Source: Melieria omissa (lineage: Eukaryota > Arthropoda > Insecta > Diptera > Ulidiidae). Taken from it: 64,000 nt of DNA. Each line of letters begins with the position of its first letter. Positions within the stretch are counted from its first letter, which is position 1. Below, piece after piece: positions 12,331 through 25,105 of the stretch. Position numbers and translations under genes: made by a program. Where the stretch lies: positions 105,549,892 to 105,613,891 of the forward strand of contig OZ020267.1 in assembly GCA_963971225.1 (NCBI GenBank), written 5' to 3'. A model generated the notes under the pieces. The model was not told the DNA's origin. It searched no databases and saw nothing but the letters and a program-made list of their open reading frames with translations.

Positions 12331-14540
12331 TCATCACAGCGCCGCTGACAAATAGTTTAGCATACATTTCGGCGTGCGATGCGTATAATTTCCATAAAAA
12401 TTCTTGCATTTACGTTCGGCACGAGTGCTTTCGCTAATTTCATGGAATAATTGAAATTGCACATTGAAACACTGCCGATGCGCCGAAAATGCCAAATACT
12501 GAAAGTCGAAAAATTGGCAATAAATCTCTGTGCAGCGCCTACAAATATGCAACGTTTCGGTTTTTCGATACTGTCGCCCCACTCCTGGCAACTTTCAATG
12601 TAATTAAATTCCATTTGAGGCTGCATGCAGAAATTTGCGCCTTCGCAAAGGCAACAACGGAAAAGAAGAATTGTGTGTGAAAACAATGGCGCGACAAGTG
12701 CGAAAGGCGAACGTGAACGCGAAACAAGTGGCAAAGAATTAAGAAAATATGTGTGGTGGCAATTGCGTGCAACAGCAAGAAAAATGTATTGACACCAATC
12801 TTTGGTGCTGCTTGGCGACTACAAAGAAGGAGGCGGTGTTGTTTCGAGATATATATGTGTGTGTGTGTGTGTTGCACAAGAGAAGAAGCATACAGGAAAG
12901 TAGAGAGAAAAAACACAAAGCGAGAAGGCAGCAATTTCCAACTACAACAAGCACTCGAAATCACACTAATTCACGCCATGGCAAGCAATCACACAGCAGC
13001 ACACACACACACACACACAAAAGCATGCAGCAACATATTGACATGAGCGGCATCGATGCCAGGCAGCCAGCTAGCCGCGCACTGAGCAAAATGGCAGAAC
13101 GATGAAGAGAGAAAAAAAAACTGAAAATAATTGAATTCCCAAGCAACAAAGTGGAATTTTAATTTGCTGCGCTTCAACAAATTTTCGCTGCGACTCATCG
13201 ACGCGCGCGACAAATCTGTGCCGTTGCCCTTGATGACTGGCAGTCGGCTGTTGCTAGTTGTTCTTATTGTTGTTGTTATTATTTTGTGTCATTGTTGTTG
13301 CTGCCACAAACTGATCAAATATGCAGAAATGGCTGGAGCGACGCATAGAAGAGCAGAAAAATGGCAGCAACAGCATTGGCGGGGGAGTAGAAGATTTTTG
13401 AGCAAGGTGATGGGGGGGGGGGGGTGGTGTTGTGAGGCCAAGCAAGACAACGAAAAATATGCACATTGACACACGTACGCAGTGTGCGAGCGATTTATAA
13501 ATGTATTTGTATGTGTGTGTGTGTGCTTTCCGAGAACTTTGGCACAGCATCTATGGCTGTATGAGTGTTTTAAGTTGTAGTTGCTACGGTGGGGATTAGA
13601 AAATTAGCATCGATTGCTGCTGCTGCCGATAGCAGCGACGCCGAACGTGGACAGCGCGTTCACGCACAAATTCACAAATTCACAAATCACGCGAATTCCT
13701 ATGCCACTTCAATGCTTACTGGAGAGCTTTGGCGTTGCCTTATGGTTGTTGTGTTTCATGTTTGCTGTTGTTGTTGTTGCTGCAACACTCTGAAATGTAC
13801 AAAATGTGCGCTGGCACTATGCAACGTCGCAATGTGTTAAATTTGGGGGACGAAAGCATTGGACCGCCCAAGTAATTTTTATGCCCGAAAGCAGCCAACA
13901 AAAAAAGTCTTAACTTTCGCGATCAAATGCTGTTGGCAACAAATACAACAACACCAACAACAACACTGATACAAATAACAACAACAACACCAACAACAGT
14001 GCGTCGTAATGGCAGCAATTTTGCGGGCAGTGTTAAGAAAATTGAAATTTTCTAACAGAAAATTTGTTGTTCTTTAGATTTTTGTTTCGTTGCCTCTTGG
14101 CGCAACTCACAAGTTTTGTAAAGCAACATAAGTTGTAGTTGTTATTGTTTTTTGTTTTCTGGCACTTTTTTGTTTAGTTGTTTTTTTGGGTTTATTTGCT
14201 GCGCGAGTTTTCACATTTGTGTGCATAGCAATCACAACAACAATAACAACAATGACATAAAAATTCCAGCAACAACAGTTTCAATAATTTGTTAACATTT
14301 ATTGAAAGCTGAAGAAACCCACGCAACAAAAAAGCAAAATGGCGCCCAAAAATGGCAAACACGTGTAGAACATTGAAGTGAAGAAAAATGTATAGCATAC
14401 GTTAAGGCGCGTTGCGCGAAGTTAACAAATTGACTTGACACCGACTGCAGCGTGTTGTTGGTGCTTCGATGCTGGCAAATACAAAAATAAATGGTAACGT
14501 GTTTTTAGCCAGAAGCGGTGCCAAGTTGTAGTTGGTGGTG
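12331..14540. other. GC-richer non-coding DNA with CA and CAA repeats
   Basis: Less AT-rich than its surroundings, with GT/CA runs at about 12,857-12,874, 12,998-13,018 and 13,508-13,526, a poly-G run at 13,412-13,424, and CAA/TTG runs at 13,255-13,300, 13,940-14,000 and 14,230-14,280. Overlapping open frames on both strands have no domain, no shared splice logic and repeat-driven composition. Its base composition would fit regulatory DNA, but nothing specific can be shown. Confidence 0.5.
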
Positions 14541-14544
14541 ATGG

Positions 14545-15655
14545 CGTCAATGACAAGTTTGAAGCTATGATTCAGGGCGCTCAGTAGTGGATTCCAAAGC
14601 ATTTGGTGACAGACTTAAGCTATGATTCGCGGGGATCAGTGGTAGATTGCATAAAGCTTGGTGACATGTTTGTGCTATGATACAGGGGCAGGAGTAGTGG
14701 ATTCCTAGAGCATTTGGTGACAGAATTGAGCTATGATTCGCGGTGATCAGTAGAAGATTCCTAAAAGAAATAGCGACAGGTTTGAGCTATGATTCAGGGA
14801 GGTCAGTAGTAGATTCCGTAAAGAATTGAAGAAAGACTGGTTTAAGCTATGATTACGGCAGATCAGTAGTAGATTACAAAAAGATTTAGTGACAGATTTG
14901 TGCTATGATTTCGGGATCTCAGTAGTAGATTCCGAAAGGAATTGGTGACTGGTTTGAGCTATGATTTAGTGAGCTCAGTGTAGGTTCGAAAAACTTTTGG
15001 ATACAGACTTGAGCTATGATTCAGGGAGGTCAGTAGTAGATTCCAGAAAGGTTCAGTGACTGGTTTGTGCTATGATTCAGGGGGATGCGTAGTGGATTCC
15101 AATAGCATTTGGTGACAGGTTTGAGCTACGAATCGCGGGGATCAGTAGTAAAATCCGAAAAGAATTAGTGACTGGTTTGAGTTGTGATTCAGGGGGATTA
15201 GTAGTAGATTTCTAAACGAATTAGCGACATGTTTGAGCTATGATTCAGGCAGGTCAGTAGTAGATTCCGTAAAGAATTGAAGAAGGACTGGTTTGAGCTA
15301 TGATTAAGGCAGATCAGTATTAGATTACAAAAAGATCTAGTGACAGATTTAAGCTATGATTTCGGGAGCTCAGTAGTGGATTCCGATAAGAATTAGTGAC
15401 TGGCTTAAGCTATGATTCAGACATTTCAGTGGTAGATTCTAGAAAGATATAGTGACCGGTTTGAGCTATGATTTAGTGAGCTCAGTGTAGCTTCCAAAAA
15501 CTTTTGGATACAGACTTGAACTATGATTCAGGCAGGTCAGTAGTAGATTCCAGAAAAGTTCAGTGACTGGCTTGTTGTTTGATGCAGGGAGCTCAAAAGT
15601 AGTTTCTGAAAAGGCTTAATGTCAGGTTTGTGCTATGAAGATGAAGTTCTCTATG
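14545..15655. repeat. 57-bp minisatellite with higher-order structure, about 19 units
   Basis: Each unit has 'gagctatgattcaggg', then 'tcagtagtagattcc', an A-rich spacer and 'ttagtgacaggttt'. Unit length is about 55-62 bp. A distinctive variant carrying 'aagaattgaagaa' occurs at 14,821 and again at 15,272, 451 bp apart (about eight units), with neighbouring units repeated in the same order. A second variant, 'aaacttttggatacagactt', occurs near 14,991 and 15,498, 507 bp apart, so one extra unit lies between. This is a higher-order repeat made by block duplication. Confidence 0.9.
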
Positions 15656-16930
15656 ATTGAAGATTCGCAATAGTAGATTCCAAAAAAATGAAACGTGGGT
15701 ATTTTAGACATACAAAATTGTTAAGCTCACAATTATTTCCGTAATAGACTTAATCAAAAAATGCAAACTTAGATTGAAGAAGTGTTTCGTTGTTTCTTAC
15801 ATTTGTTGTCACTTGAATTTGCAAACTCTGACTTATGACCCAATACAACAACCTCCATGCCACAACTGTTGCAAGGGTGGAATAAAACGCAAATTTTCGT
15901 ATTAGAAAAAAACAGCAAACAAATAAGAAAAGTAATAAGGAAAAATCGAAAATATTTAAGTGTTTATTTGCCCGCAAAGAAATTGCGTAAAGTTTACTTT
16001 GCGCCCTGCTTCCGTCTCCTTCCACCGCCGCGCGGGGTCAAATGTTCGCAAACTGTTGTCGTTCTATTTTGTTGTTCTTTTGTGCACAGTGCACAGTTTG
16101 GCCGTCACGACATTTTATGTGCTGCCACTACGTGTCCGCCGCATCAGTGCGCGCATTAGTTGGCACCCAGAAATATTGTTTTCCCTTCGCAATTTCGGCC
16201 GTTTTTGTTTTAGTAGCTGCCGAAGCAGAGCGAAAAAAATTTACACAAATTTATTTTCATTTCACTTTCCCTCTTCCAATTCGGCATTTTATCTAAAATG
16301 TTCGAAGTGCGGCCGTGTTGGCATGAAATTTGCTTGTTTTACTAATGTAATGGAAATTTGAAAATTATTGTGAAAATAAAAAAAGGCACAACAACAACAA
16401 CAACAACATTAACAAATTTTATGATTCCTGATTTTTTCGTTTATTTTCGGATTTTATATTTATTTCCCTTCTTTCTTTGTTTGCGCTTTTTTCTCTTCCT
16501 AGTAAATGACGTGCGACATTGGCCACTGGCCGCGCCGGCGTGTGCAGGTAATGTAGCGGAAGTGTAGCAAATTTCGGTGATTTAGTTTGATGAAATTGAA
16601 AGTAAACTTTGCATACAAAAAAAAAAATAAAATGACAAAAAAAACCCGAAACAAATAATTGAAAAAATACGCAGTGAGGAACATGGGCATTGATTTAATG
16701 CTTTCCAAAGTAAATCAACTATAAAACTTTGCGCTTGCATACATTTAGGCGTTAATGAAAATGTTACATTTTATTTATTTACATTTTTCATTAGTGCATT
16801 ATTCGGGTGAACGATTGTCCGGGGTGGGGGGGGGTGATGGGACATTTTGGAGTTCAATGATTTTGACAAATTCGATTGAATTGCAAAATAAAGAAAAAAA
16901 TACAAATTATTTCGATTTTAAGAATTTTTT
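15656..16930. other. Mixed non-coding DNA
   Basis: A GC-richer patch (15,970-16,330) is followed by a CAA run (16,387-16,410), A/T-rich sequence and a G-run near 16,823-16,834. Open frames overlap in several phases and show no domain. No gene is called. Confidence 0.5.
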
Positions 16931-16934
16931 TTAG

Positions 16935-17830
16935 ACTCTTTTTTTTTTCCTAGTTCAAGGAACAAGACTCTTCCATCGTACACGATTCTGGGCTGTTGTT
17001 TTTTGCGCCGTCCCATGTGGTATTGACAGCGGTTAGTTCGTGTAGGTTGCAGGTTCCAGTCCAGTGCCATTCTCATCATGCTGTCGGGAGGTTAGTGTAT
17101 GACCCATCCATTTCCATTTTTTGCGCTTCATTTGGCTCAGAATGGGTTCCTCATTTTTAATCTTCCACAGTGCGTCGTTACTAATTGTCGTGGGCCAGAA
17201 TATCCTTCAGATGATTCGCAGGCATTTGTTGACGAAAGTTTGTAGCTTCTGGGTGATAGCATTCGAGACTAGCCATGTTTCGCTTCCGTAAAACAATATC
17301 GACTTCACACATGCGTTGAATATTCGTAGCTTCGTGCGTCTGGAGATTTGCAAGCTTGCCCATACTGAATGCAGCCGTCCGAACGCTGGCCTGGCTTTAC
17401 TCAGTCTGCAGTTGGAATTTTCTTCCGCTCCGCCGTCCACCTTGATTGTGCAGCCGAGGTAGCAAATGATGGTAGATGATGATTGTGGCTATTATCTTGT
17501 AGATGGTGTTGAGTAGGGTTATTCCTCTCCAGTTGCCGCAGTCTTGCAAGTCGCCCTTCTTCGGCAGCTTTACAATGATGCTTTTTGTCCATGACGGACA
17601 CAGCTTCTCCCTGTCCCATGCAGTAGAAATGTGAGGATGGAGGATTTCAGCTGATATTTGGGGGTCGGCAAGCATTAGCTTTGGTTGTATGCCGTCTACA
17701 CCCGCAGCTTTGTTTAGCTTCAGCTTTTTTATTGCATCCCTAATCTCTGCTATGCTAGGACACGTTGTTGCTAATTTGTTATTGGTTTTTGTGCTGTCCA
17801 CTTCGCAGCTCCCTCATCGAGGACTCATAA
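16935..17830 (-). mobile_element. Non-LTR retrotransposon, internally deleted, poly(A) end at 16,94x
   Basis: On the minus strand 17,801 to 17,397 reads reverse-transcriptase fingers with KLNKAAGVDGIQPK and the motif NWRGITLLNTIYKI. The frame then breaks and a second piece (17,440 to about 17,000) reads RRTKLRIFNACVKSILFYGSETW, the region downstream of the RT palm. The catalytic YADD part between them is missing, and the join near 17,430 is within one residue repeat. The minus-strand 3' end runs into an A-rich tail (T-run at 16,939-16,949). The family looks like the 'endonuclease-reverse transcriptase' type of poly(A) LINE; clade is uncertain. Confidence 0.85.
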
Positions 17831-19320
17831 GAGATATGAAAATGTTGTCATATGGTAAGTGAAGTTTGTCTCTACGGCAGAAAGGAATGCAGTCTTGTGT
17901 TATTTAAAGACACTACCTAATTTTTTTGTTGGAAAAAGTTAACATATTCTGATATGACCTGTTCAGAAGCTAATTTGATAAACTAAAATTCAATTTTTTT
18001 TTTGTGATTTATAGGTTGACATCAAATTGTTCTGTTAAAAAGAACAAAAATTGGCAAATTGGCACTGCTTTAGTCACTTCATGTTTTTTTTTTTCTATTT
18101 TTAACTTTTTTTTTTGTAATATTGTATGTGTATTTTGTATTATTTTATTTTATTATTTTTTAGTTATATTTTTTCATTATTTTATTTCATTATTTATTAT
18201 TTGTTTTTGTTTATTATTTTCTATTATTTTGTACCCAAAGCATTGATTTTTCTCTTTTAGATCCGAACTCGAACAAAAAAGTCTCACAGATCCACTCGTT
18301 TGATTGTTTGTTGCTCTTTTTGGTTTTCCATAATTATACTAATTCCTGTTTCCTTTTCTTCAAACTCTTTTCTATTTTTCAAACTCCTAATACATCACTT
18401 GTTCCCCTTGCTTACTGTTGTTCTTGGTTTCCCATTATTGTACTGATTTCTGTTTATATTTCTTTGAGATCTTTCCTATTCTTCAATTTGATTTCTGTTT
18501 CTATTTCTTTAAGATTTTTCCTATTCTTCAGTATTTTCATACATCACTTGTTGTTGTTGCTTTTTATTGCTTGTTATTGTGATTTTCCATCACTTTTTTT
18601 TATCCTTGTTTTTTTTTTCGACGAGATCTTTCATATTCTTCAACTTCTTGATACACGACCTGATCTTGATGTTAATTTTCGTTGCCCTTTCTTTCTTATT
18701 CACTATTAACTTTCTTTGTATAATTTTTTTAAATTCACAATTTCTTTTGTTCTTGTTGTTTTTTGATATTAACTAAAATTCAAGTTTTTATTTTTTGTTT
18801 TGTGTAATTTTTTTAATTCATGATTCCTTTTCCTACTATTATTCTCCTCTATATTTTTTTAACTCATTAAACTTTCATCAACTGTGCATTAGTTTCTTGT
18901 TCTTCTTGATGTTTCTTATTCCTTCGTTTCATGTATTTTTCATACTTTTTTTAATTACTATTTTTTCTATTTTTCTTTTTATTTTTTGTTTGTTTCTTAT
19001 TCCTCCGTTTTATGCATTTTTCATACTTTTTTTAATTTAACTTTTTTTCAATTTTTCAGACATTGAGTAAAAATTTAGAAAACTTTTCTTAATGTCCCTT
19101 TTATCATTTTTATGACTTTTCCCCCTTTAATTTTCGTCCCCTCATTTTTGTTTTGCCTATTTTGCTATTTCTCCCTTCTTATATGTTCAAAGCTACCCTC
19201 TCTACTTTCTCTCTATTTTCTCTCCCCACTCTCTACTAATTCTAATTTATTATCGTGTTTTCCTTAATTTCCTCAACTAATAAAAATGTTTTCACAAATT
19301 TATAGTCAACTTAATTGCCT
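17831..19320. other. T-rich non-coding tract
   Basis: From about 17,990 to 19,240 the plus strand is dominated by T, with words such as 'cttcaaatttc', 'tttctatttctttaagat' and 'tcctattcttca' repeated loosely. Phe/Leu/Ile-rich open frames follow from composition. No element ends or exons were recognised. Confidence 0.6.
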
Positions 19321-20860
19321 TCGATATTGTCACAAGCATGTGCCGTAAAAATCATTGATTAAAGCAATGCACGCATTTGCTGCATACTTTCAGGCACTAA
19401 AGCAAGCAATCAAAATTCCACTCAACATATGCAATGGACAATTTGGCCGGCACGCTTGCAAATTGGTTTTGAAATTTATCGGATTACCTCCACCCATCCA
19501 CCAACGCCCCATCCACCAGCGTCGCAACGGTTCGCAGCAATAACTCCATTACGAGCGCATTACTGCCGCCAACATTTGCACAACGCCATATCGGATGTTG
19601 TTGTTCTGTGCGCCTTATCAAATTTCAATTGATTCGCACTAATAAATAATGCTGGCTGCATCGAAATGGCCTAATCTTACAACAACCACAACAACAACAA
19701 CGTGAAGAGCCAACCAACCGCAGCAACACGAACACGAACAAGACATCGACACACACACACCCGACTGCATGTGTTATAATCATTCGAGAAATCACACACT
19801 CACGCACACAGACGTACTCGTACAAAGGGAAAACGGCAGCAGGGAGCGACTGATTGAAATCGTTTATCGCTGCGGCAGTGTTGCGTTGCCATAAGAACAA
19901 ATAATTGCGCGCTCTCCAATGCGCCAAAGTGCGTACAACAACAAGAACAACAACCGCGGAACAAAAGTCTTTCAGCAACGGATATTGGGTTTGCACAAGA
20001 CGCCAACGCTGGCCGGTTGGTGCGACGAAACAAAAGCGGCCAAGTGTAGCAACATTTGGTGGCAAGGCGGGCGAAAAGGATTTCGTCTTGAAGCGATTGT
20101 TTGGGGAATTTATTGTGCAAATAGAGATGCGCAACGTGGCAGTTCGAGCCTTATGCGAGTTAAGAGGCTAAATTTGATAAGGCATCAAATTCATTAATTT
20201 ATTGTAGTCCCTTTCATATACTTTCTGCAATGCCTGTGCTGCTGTGTAATGTAGCTTCAACAACAACAACAATAACAACAAACACTTCGCGTATAACAAT
20301 AACAACATTGCCCGCAGTCAGATGCCGCCATGGCTTTGTAATGCGATTCTAAGTGATTTCGAGCATTTTCTCTCTCGCACAGCGTAAATCCTTTACGCTT
20401 TATATCCTTATCAAGTAATGCTGGTGCTGATGTTTTTGGCATGTTTTTGTTGCCGCTACACGGACACGCACACACACACACACACACACTCACATTCAAT
20501 CAACGTTTAACATTACAAAATACAAAGGCAAACATAGACCGCTCGCACGCACAGCATATAAATTGCCCACAGGAAGCGAAGTGTATGCTATCGCTTGTTT
20601 GCTTTTGTTTGTGTTTGTGTGTGTGAGCATATTGATTATGTATGCTTACGGATTTGACAGGCCGTGCTGCATAGCAACGTCGACAACAAAAAGGGCCAAA
20701 GGCCACAAATCTGTTGTTGCATGTGTCACAGCAATTAATGCCGAGTTGTCAAAGCGAGCAACGGATCCTGCAGCTGTGTGTGTGTATGTGTGTGTTGGGA
20801 AATGTTTTCATTTACACATAGAAATCGAACTAACTGGTTAATGCCAAAGAGTCTGTTTAT
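19321..20860. other. Mixed non-coding DNA with CA/CAA repeats
   Basis: Moderate GC, with CAA runs at 19,680-19,705 and 20,258-20,282, CA runs at 19,750-19,765 and 20,469-20,490, and a GT run near 20,778-20,796. Open frames overlap on both strands and none has a domain or convincing splice sites. No gene is called. Confidence 0.5.
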
Positions 20861-21580
20861 AGGAGGAGACGTTTAAGACGGAAAAAAGGACGACTATATA
20901 AAAGACAATTAAAAATATTTTAATAAAATAAAATAAAATAAAATAAAATAAAATAAAATAAAATAAAATAAAATAAAATAAGAAAAATATAGAAAATAAC
21001 AAACAGAAAATGAAAAACAGAAAATACAAAATGACAGAAAAAACATAGAATACAAAAAAAAAATAGAGAATTGAAAATATATATTACAATTAAAACAATA
21101 AAAAATATATTTGAAATTTTAAAAAAGAAGATAGAAAACAGAAAATGGAAAAAAAAATAAAATAGAACTTAAAAAATGGAATATAAAGAATATAAATATA
21201 ACAGAAAATTGAAAAATAGAACATAAAAAATAGAACTTAGAAAATTGAAGTTTAAACATTTTATTTTAGTACAAAAAAAATGGAAGATAAGCATAGGTAA
21301 GAAATAAAAGAAGGAAATTGGATTCGAATATTATAAAAGTGAAAATACAAAATACCAAATGGAAAGTAAAAGAAGAAAACAGCAATAAATAAAAAATAAA
21401 AAAAATATCAAGATTAAAAATTAAAAATTAGACAAAAAATTAAAATTTAAGAATTAAAAATTGAAAATTGAAATATAGAAACACAGAAAAACTGAAAACT
21501 AGATCAAATAAAAAATATATAAAATAGCAATAAGGAAGTATAAAACCGAAAATATAACATATAGAATAAAGAATTCAAGA
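20861..21580. repeat. A-rich tract with an (AAATA)n microsatellite
   Basis: A pentanucleotide AAATA repeat of about twelve units runs from about 20,922 to 20,981. It is followed by 600 bp of degenerate 'gaaaatagaaaat' sequence on the plus strand. No coding potential. Confidence 0.85.
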
Positions 21581-22740
21581 ATAATGTGAGTGTGTGAGTG
21601 TTGCTTTTGTTTGTTTTGGGTTATTTATGGACGCACGAAACACCAAACTGTTAGGTTTATTGCTTTAAATGCCAACGTTGTTGTTGTTGCGTACGCCCAA
21701 GTGTGCGTCAAGCGATGCAAAGCGTCTGGCTTTCTACGCCTGTCTACTCGCTGCCAACAGCCATTCGTCTATGTGACAGCCTACAGCGCCTAAAAGTGCG
21801 CTTACGCTCACGTACACGCATGTCAAATGCTGCCACAGTTTTTGCTATGATTGCGACCGTTGTTTGCTGATGGCAGGGCCCGAACCGTTTGTAGATCCCG
21901 AGGAGGACAAGCGGCATTCTGGTGTGACATGTCGGTGACATTTTATCAGTTTAGCATTCAATTTCAATGCATTTAATTATACAAATCATTCAACTGCCGA
22001 CGTGACCATCTCATATATACTCATGTGCTCGTATTCACACACACACATAGACACTCACATGCATATCACTATTACGGTAGGGGTGGCCAGCTGGCTGAAT
22101 AATTTCATTGTTGCTTTGTGCGCGTTTTTATGTCGAAAGTTAATGATATTTGCTGTTCATACACACACACACACACACACGCACACTCGACCACTACTAA
22201 ATCTGCATAACAAAAAATTAAAATTTTCCAAATTCATCATGTACAGATTATTTGTTGGAGTTGCATGTTGCTGTCCAACAAATCGGCAACAATTTTGCAC
22301 AAATTTCAAATTTAATTTCGTACATTGTACAACAATGAAGAGAAATTTTCGATTTTGATTTTGATTTGATTTCCATTTTCACTTCATTGCAGTTCACCGC
22401 ATTGCTTTGCTGGCTATTTTATGCAAATTGTTGAAGTATTTTTGTGCAAACCTTTAGTCAATGTGACAGTATTATCAAGTATGACGTTATTTGGATTTTT
22501 TTTGTGTGTTTGTGTGTGTGCGTGAAATGTTGCAATATGTTCGATTTCAGGTATTTGCGCTGGCAAATGTAAATAATAAAATAATATGAATGAAACTCGT
22601 TTTCTGTTTGATGAAATTTTTCATATGTTGCCGAAATTTTACTGTTGATTTAATTTGGAAATTTAGTTGAATCCAAAAGTTAGACAATTGAATTGACGCT
22701 CAATAATTAAATTCTGAATAGAATCTAAAGAGATCTAAAG
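21581..22740. other. Mixed non-coding DNA
   Basis: GT/CA runs at about 21,588-21,600 and 22,160-22,182, and an AT-rich remainder. No gene or element was recognised. Confidence 0.5.
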
Positions 22741-22918
22741 ATCTACAATTCCCATTGAACATGTTTTTAAGGATACAGATGCAAGTCTATCAAGGTCGAT
22801 TATGTCCGCGACGTGAATTTTCTAACTAGTGCCTTGAGTCATGGTGTCACGATATCCTTCCAAACTTATCAGCCCATATATCGTTTAAAATACATTTAAG
22901 TGTGAATTTTGTAGAAAC
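22741..22918. repeat. First copy of an approximately 250-bp tandem repeat, interrupted by a LINE
   Basis: The end of this stretch ('atatccttccaaactt', 'tttaagtgtgaatttt', 'gtagaaac') matches the same positions in the repeats at 24,600-25,100. The LINE starting near 22,920 therefore interrupts the array. Confidence 0.6.
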
Positions 22919-24534
22919 CAAGTGGCTAACGAATGGCTGAGCTCACTTAGAAGACAGACAGAAATGGGGTATCAAGTAAAAGGATACACCATAGTACCCT
23001 TAGTACCCTTTACAAGGAGATATAAACTTGAGGCTCTTAGACCAATCTGTTTTGCTGGCATAAGAATAGAATTCCAGAAGGAGGTGAAATATCTAGGCGT
23101 GATACTCGATCGGAAACTACTCTGGAAAGGACATATTGAAGAAACGATGCGAAAGGCCGTCAGAGTCTTCATGACCTGCAGATCCATAGCAGGTAAAAGT
23201 TGGGGTTGCACTCCAAGGATACTGAGATGGATCTACACGGCGGTCGTGAGGCCTATGATAACGTATGTCTCAGAAAACCAATCAACAGTCCATTATCAAG
23301 GCGCTCAGCAAGCTCCAAAGATTAGCATGTTTATGCATGACTGGGGCTATGAGAACGTGTCCAACAGCATCGATGGAGGTTCTGCTTTAACTTACACCTC
23401 TTCACATACATATACAAACCCAGGCGAAGAGAGCTATCCTACGGATGACTGAAAACAATATCGGGGCTGGACGATTTTTGGGCCGTAAGAAGCTTAATAT
23501 TCTTACGAACCAGTATCCAGAGATAGCATACCGAGGGACACAATCACACCGAAGTTCAGTTTTATCAAGAGATTCAAAACCCAACTTAGTAACAAAAGGA
23601 ACTGGGTAGGGATATCAGAAACGTATCTGATAAACCAGTACATGATAACCTGGTACACGGATAGATCCCTTACGGATGAAGGTACCGGGATTGGTGTATA
23701 TGGGCCGAGGACTAGATACTCGGAACCCACGGGTAAGCACACAACCATATTTTAAGCGGAAATATACGCTATTGAAAGATGTGCTTACTTCAACAACTTA
23801 GCGAGGAACTACCGGAATCGGAGAATAGCGATCCTGTCTAATTGCCAAGCGGCAATCAGGGCACTAAGTTCATACCAGGTATCCTCGAAACTGCTTGATG
23901 AGTTAGGCCTGCACAATCAGGTATGGGTCTTCTGGGTTCCGGGCCACGCAGGTATAATAGGAAACGAGGCGGCCGACGAACTTGCAAGAAGGGGCGCCTC
24001 AACCCCATTCGTCGGCCCAGAACATTTTTGTGGACTGGGAAAGGGACCTTTATCAATCCTAACCAGGAAAGACGAGATAATTAGCAGGAATAAATATTGG
24101 GACAATCAACCAGGTCTGGAACATTCCAAAGCGATTATCGGGTCATATAGAAGGAAAAGATTCGAGGAGTGTATGAGTTTATCAAAGAATAACCTGAGAA
24201 TCATTACAAGTATTATGACAGGGCATTGTAGGTTGAATTATGACCTCCCTAAACTAGGAATCCGTGCAAACGGACATTGTAGGTTCTGTTCGCAGGAAAA
24301 TGAAACTGCAATGCACATACTAGGAGAATGCCCTGTATTTATGCATGATCGAAGAAGCACCTAGGGGAATACCTCGTCAGAGGTCCGAACTGGTACTCTA
24401 GAGGTATAGGAGATATACTAAAGTTCCTCTCGGTAGTTGGGCTCACAGATGAACTGTGAGTCCATGAAGGGGGCACAATAGATCATTAGGTCGCGGCGCA
24501 CTATCCCCACTAATAGTAATAATAATAAAAGGAT
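22919..24534 (+). mobile_element. 5'-truncated I/Loa-type LINE with (TAA)n tail
   Basis: The coding remnant runs from 22,922. It contains the C-terminal RT region (VKYLGVILDRKLLWKGHIE), then after frame breaks an RNase H domain with WYTDRS (the usual Gly of TDGS replaced by Arg), AEIYAIERCA, and VPGHAGIIGNEAADELA, followed by a C-terminal zinc-knuckle-like CRFCSQENETAMHILGECPVF ending at 24,364. RT palm and everything upstream are absent, the usual result of incomplete reverse transcription. The 3' end is a short TAA repeat at about 24,508-24,530, as in I-type elements. Stops and frameshifts make it dead. Confidence 0.9.
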
Positions 24535-25105
24535 ACACGTAGTGGTTTCAACTCTATATGAAAGTTCTGATTGCCGAGTATATTAATTAGGATACGGCTA
24601 CAAAATTACTGGCCGAACTGTCTGAATTTTCTCTTCAGAAGTGATTTCTTGGCTCCCTTCCAAACTTTTTCACCCACTCGTTGCTGAAAAACAGTTTATG
24701 TGTGTAATCTTTATAGAAATTCTGACCAGACCTGATCACTTTCTATGTGATTAAGGACTAATCCAACTCAAAATTCTGAACTTTCATTCAGTTTGGCATA
24801 TGACACCAAACATCACTTTCGTAGGCAACAAATTCATAGATATTCTCCATAAAATCGGAAATCGAACTGTCTAGCTTTCTCTTTAGAAGTGCTTTCTCGG
24901 CTCCCTTTCAAACTTTTGTATCTACTCGTTGCTGAAAAACCATTTCTGCGTGGGATCGCCATATAATTCGAGCTTAGGCTGACCAGGCCTGATCACTTTC
25001 TGTTTGAGCTTTCAGTACAAATCGAGTTAGGTCCAACCCAACTTCAAAAGCTGAACGGTCATTAAGTTATGGCACCAAAGATCATTTAAGAAGGCAAAAA
25101 ATTTA
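24535..25105. repeat. Two further copies of the approximately 250-bp tandem repeat
   Basis: The phrase 'ggctccctt', 'caaactttt', 'actcgttgctgaaaaac' and 'gaccaggcctgatcacttt' occurs with starts at 24,651 and 24,899 (248 bp apart). Within these two copies indels are few. With the copy left of the LINE this makes at least three. Confidence 0.8.

Noticed and set aside
12357..13550. Several open frames of 100-140 codons on both strands
   Set aside because: They overlap each other, contain dinucleotide-repeat translations and a poly-G run, and show no domain.
18004..19040. Phe/Leu/Ile-rich open frames resembling membrane proteins
   Set aside because: The plus strand is T-rich throughout; hydrophobic codons follow from composition.
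19625..20197. Open frames of up to 169 codons on both strands
   Set aside because: Contain CA/CAA repeat translations and no recognisable domain or consistent splice sites.
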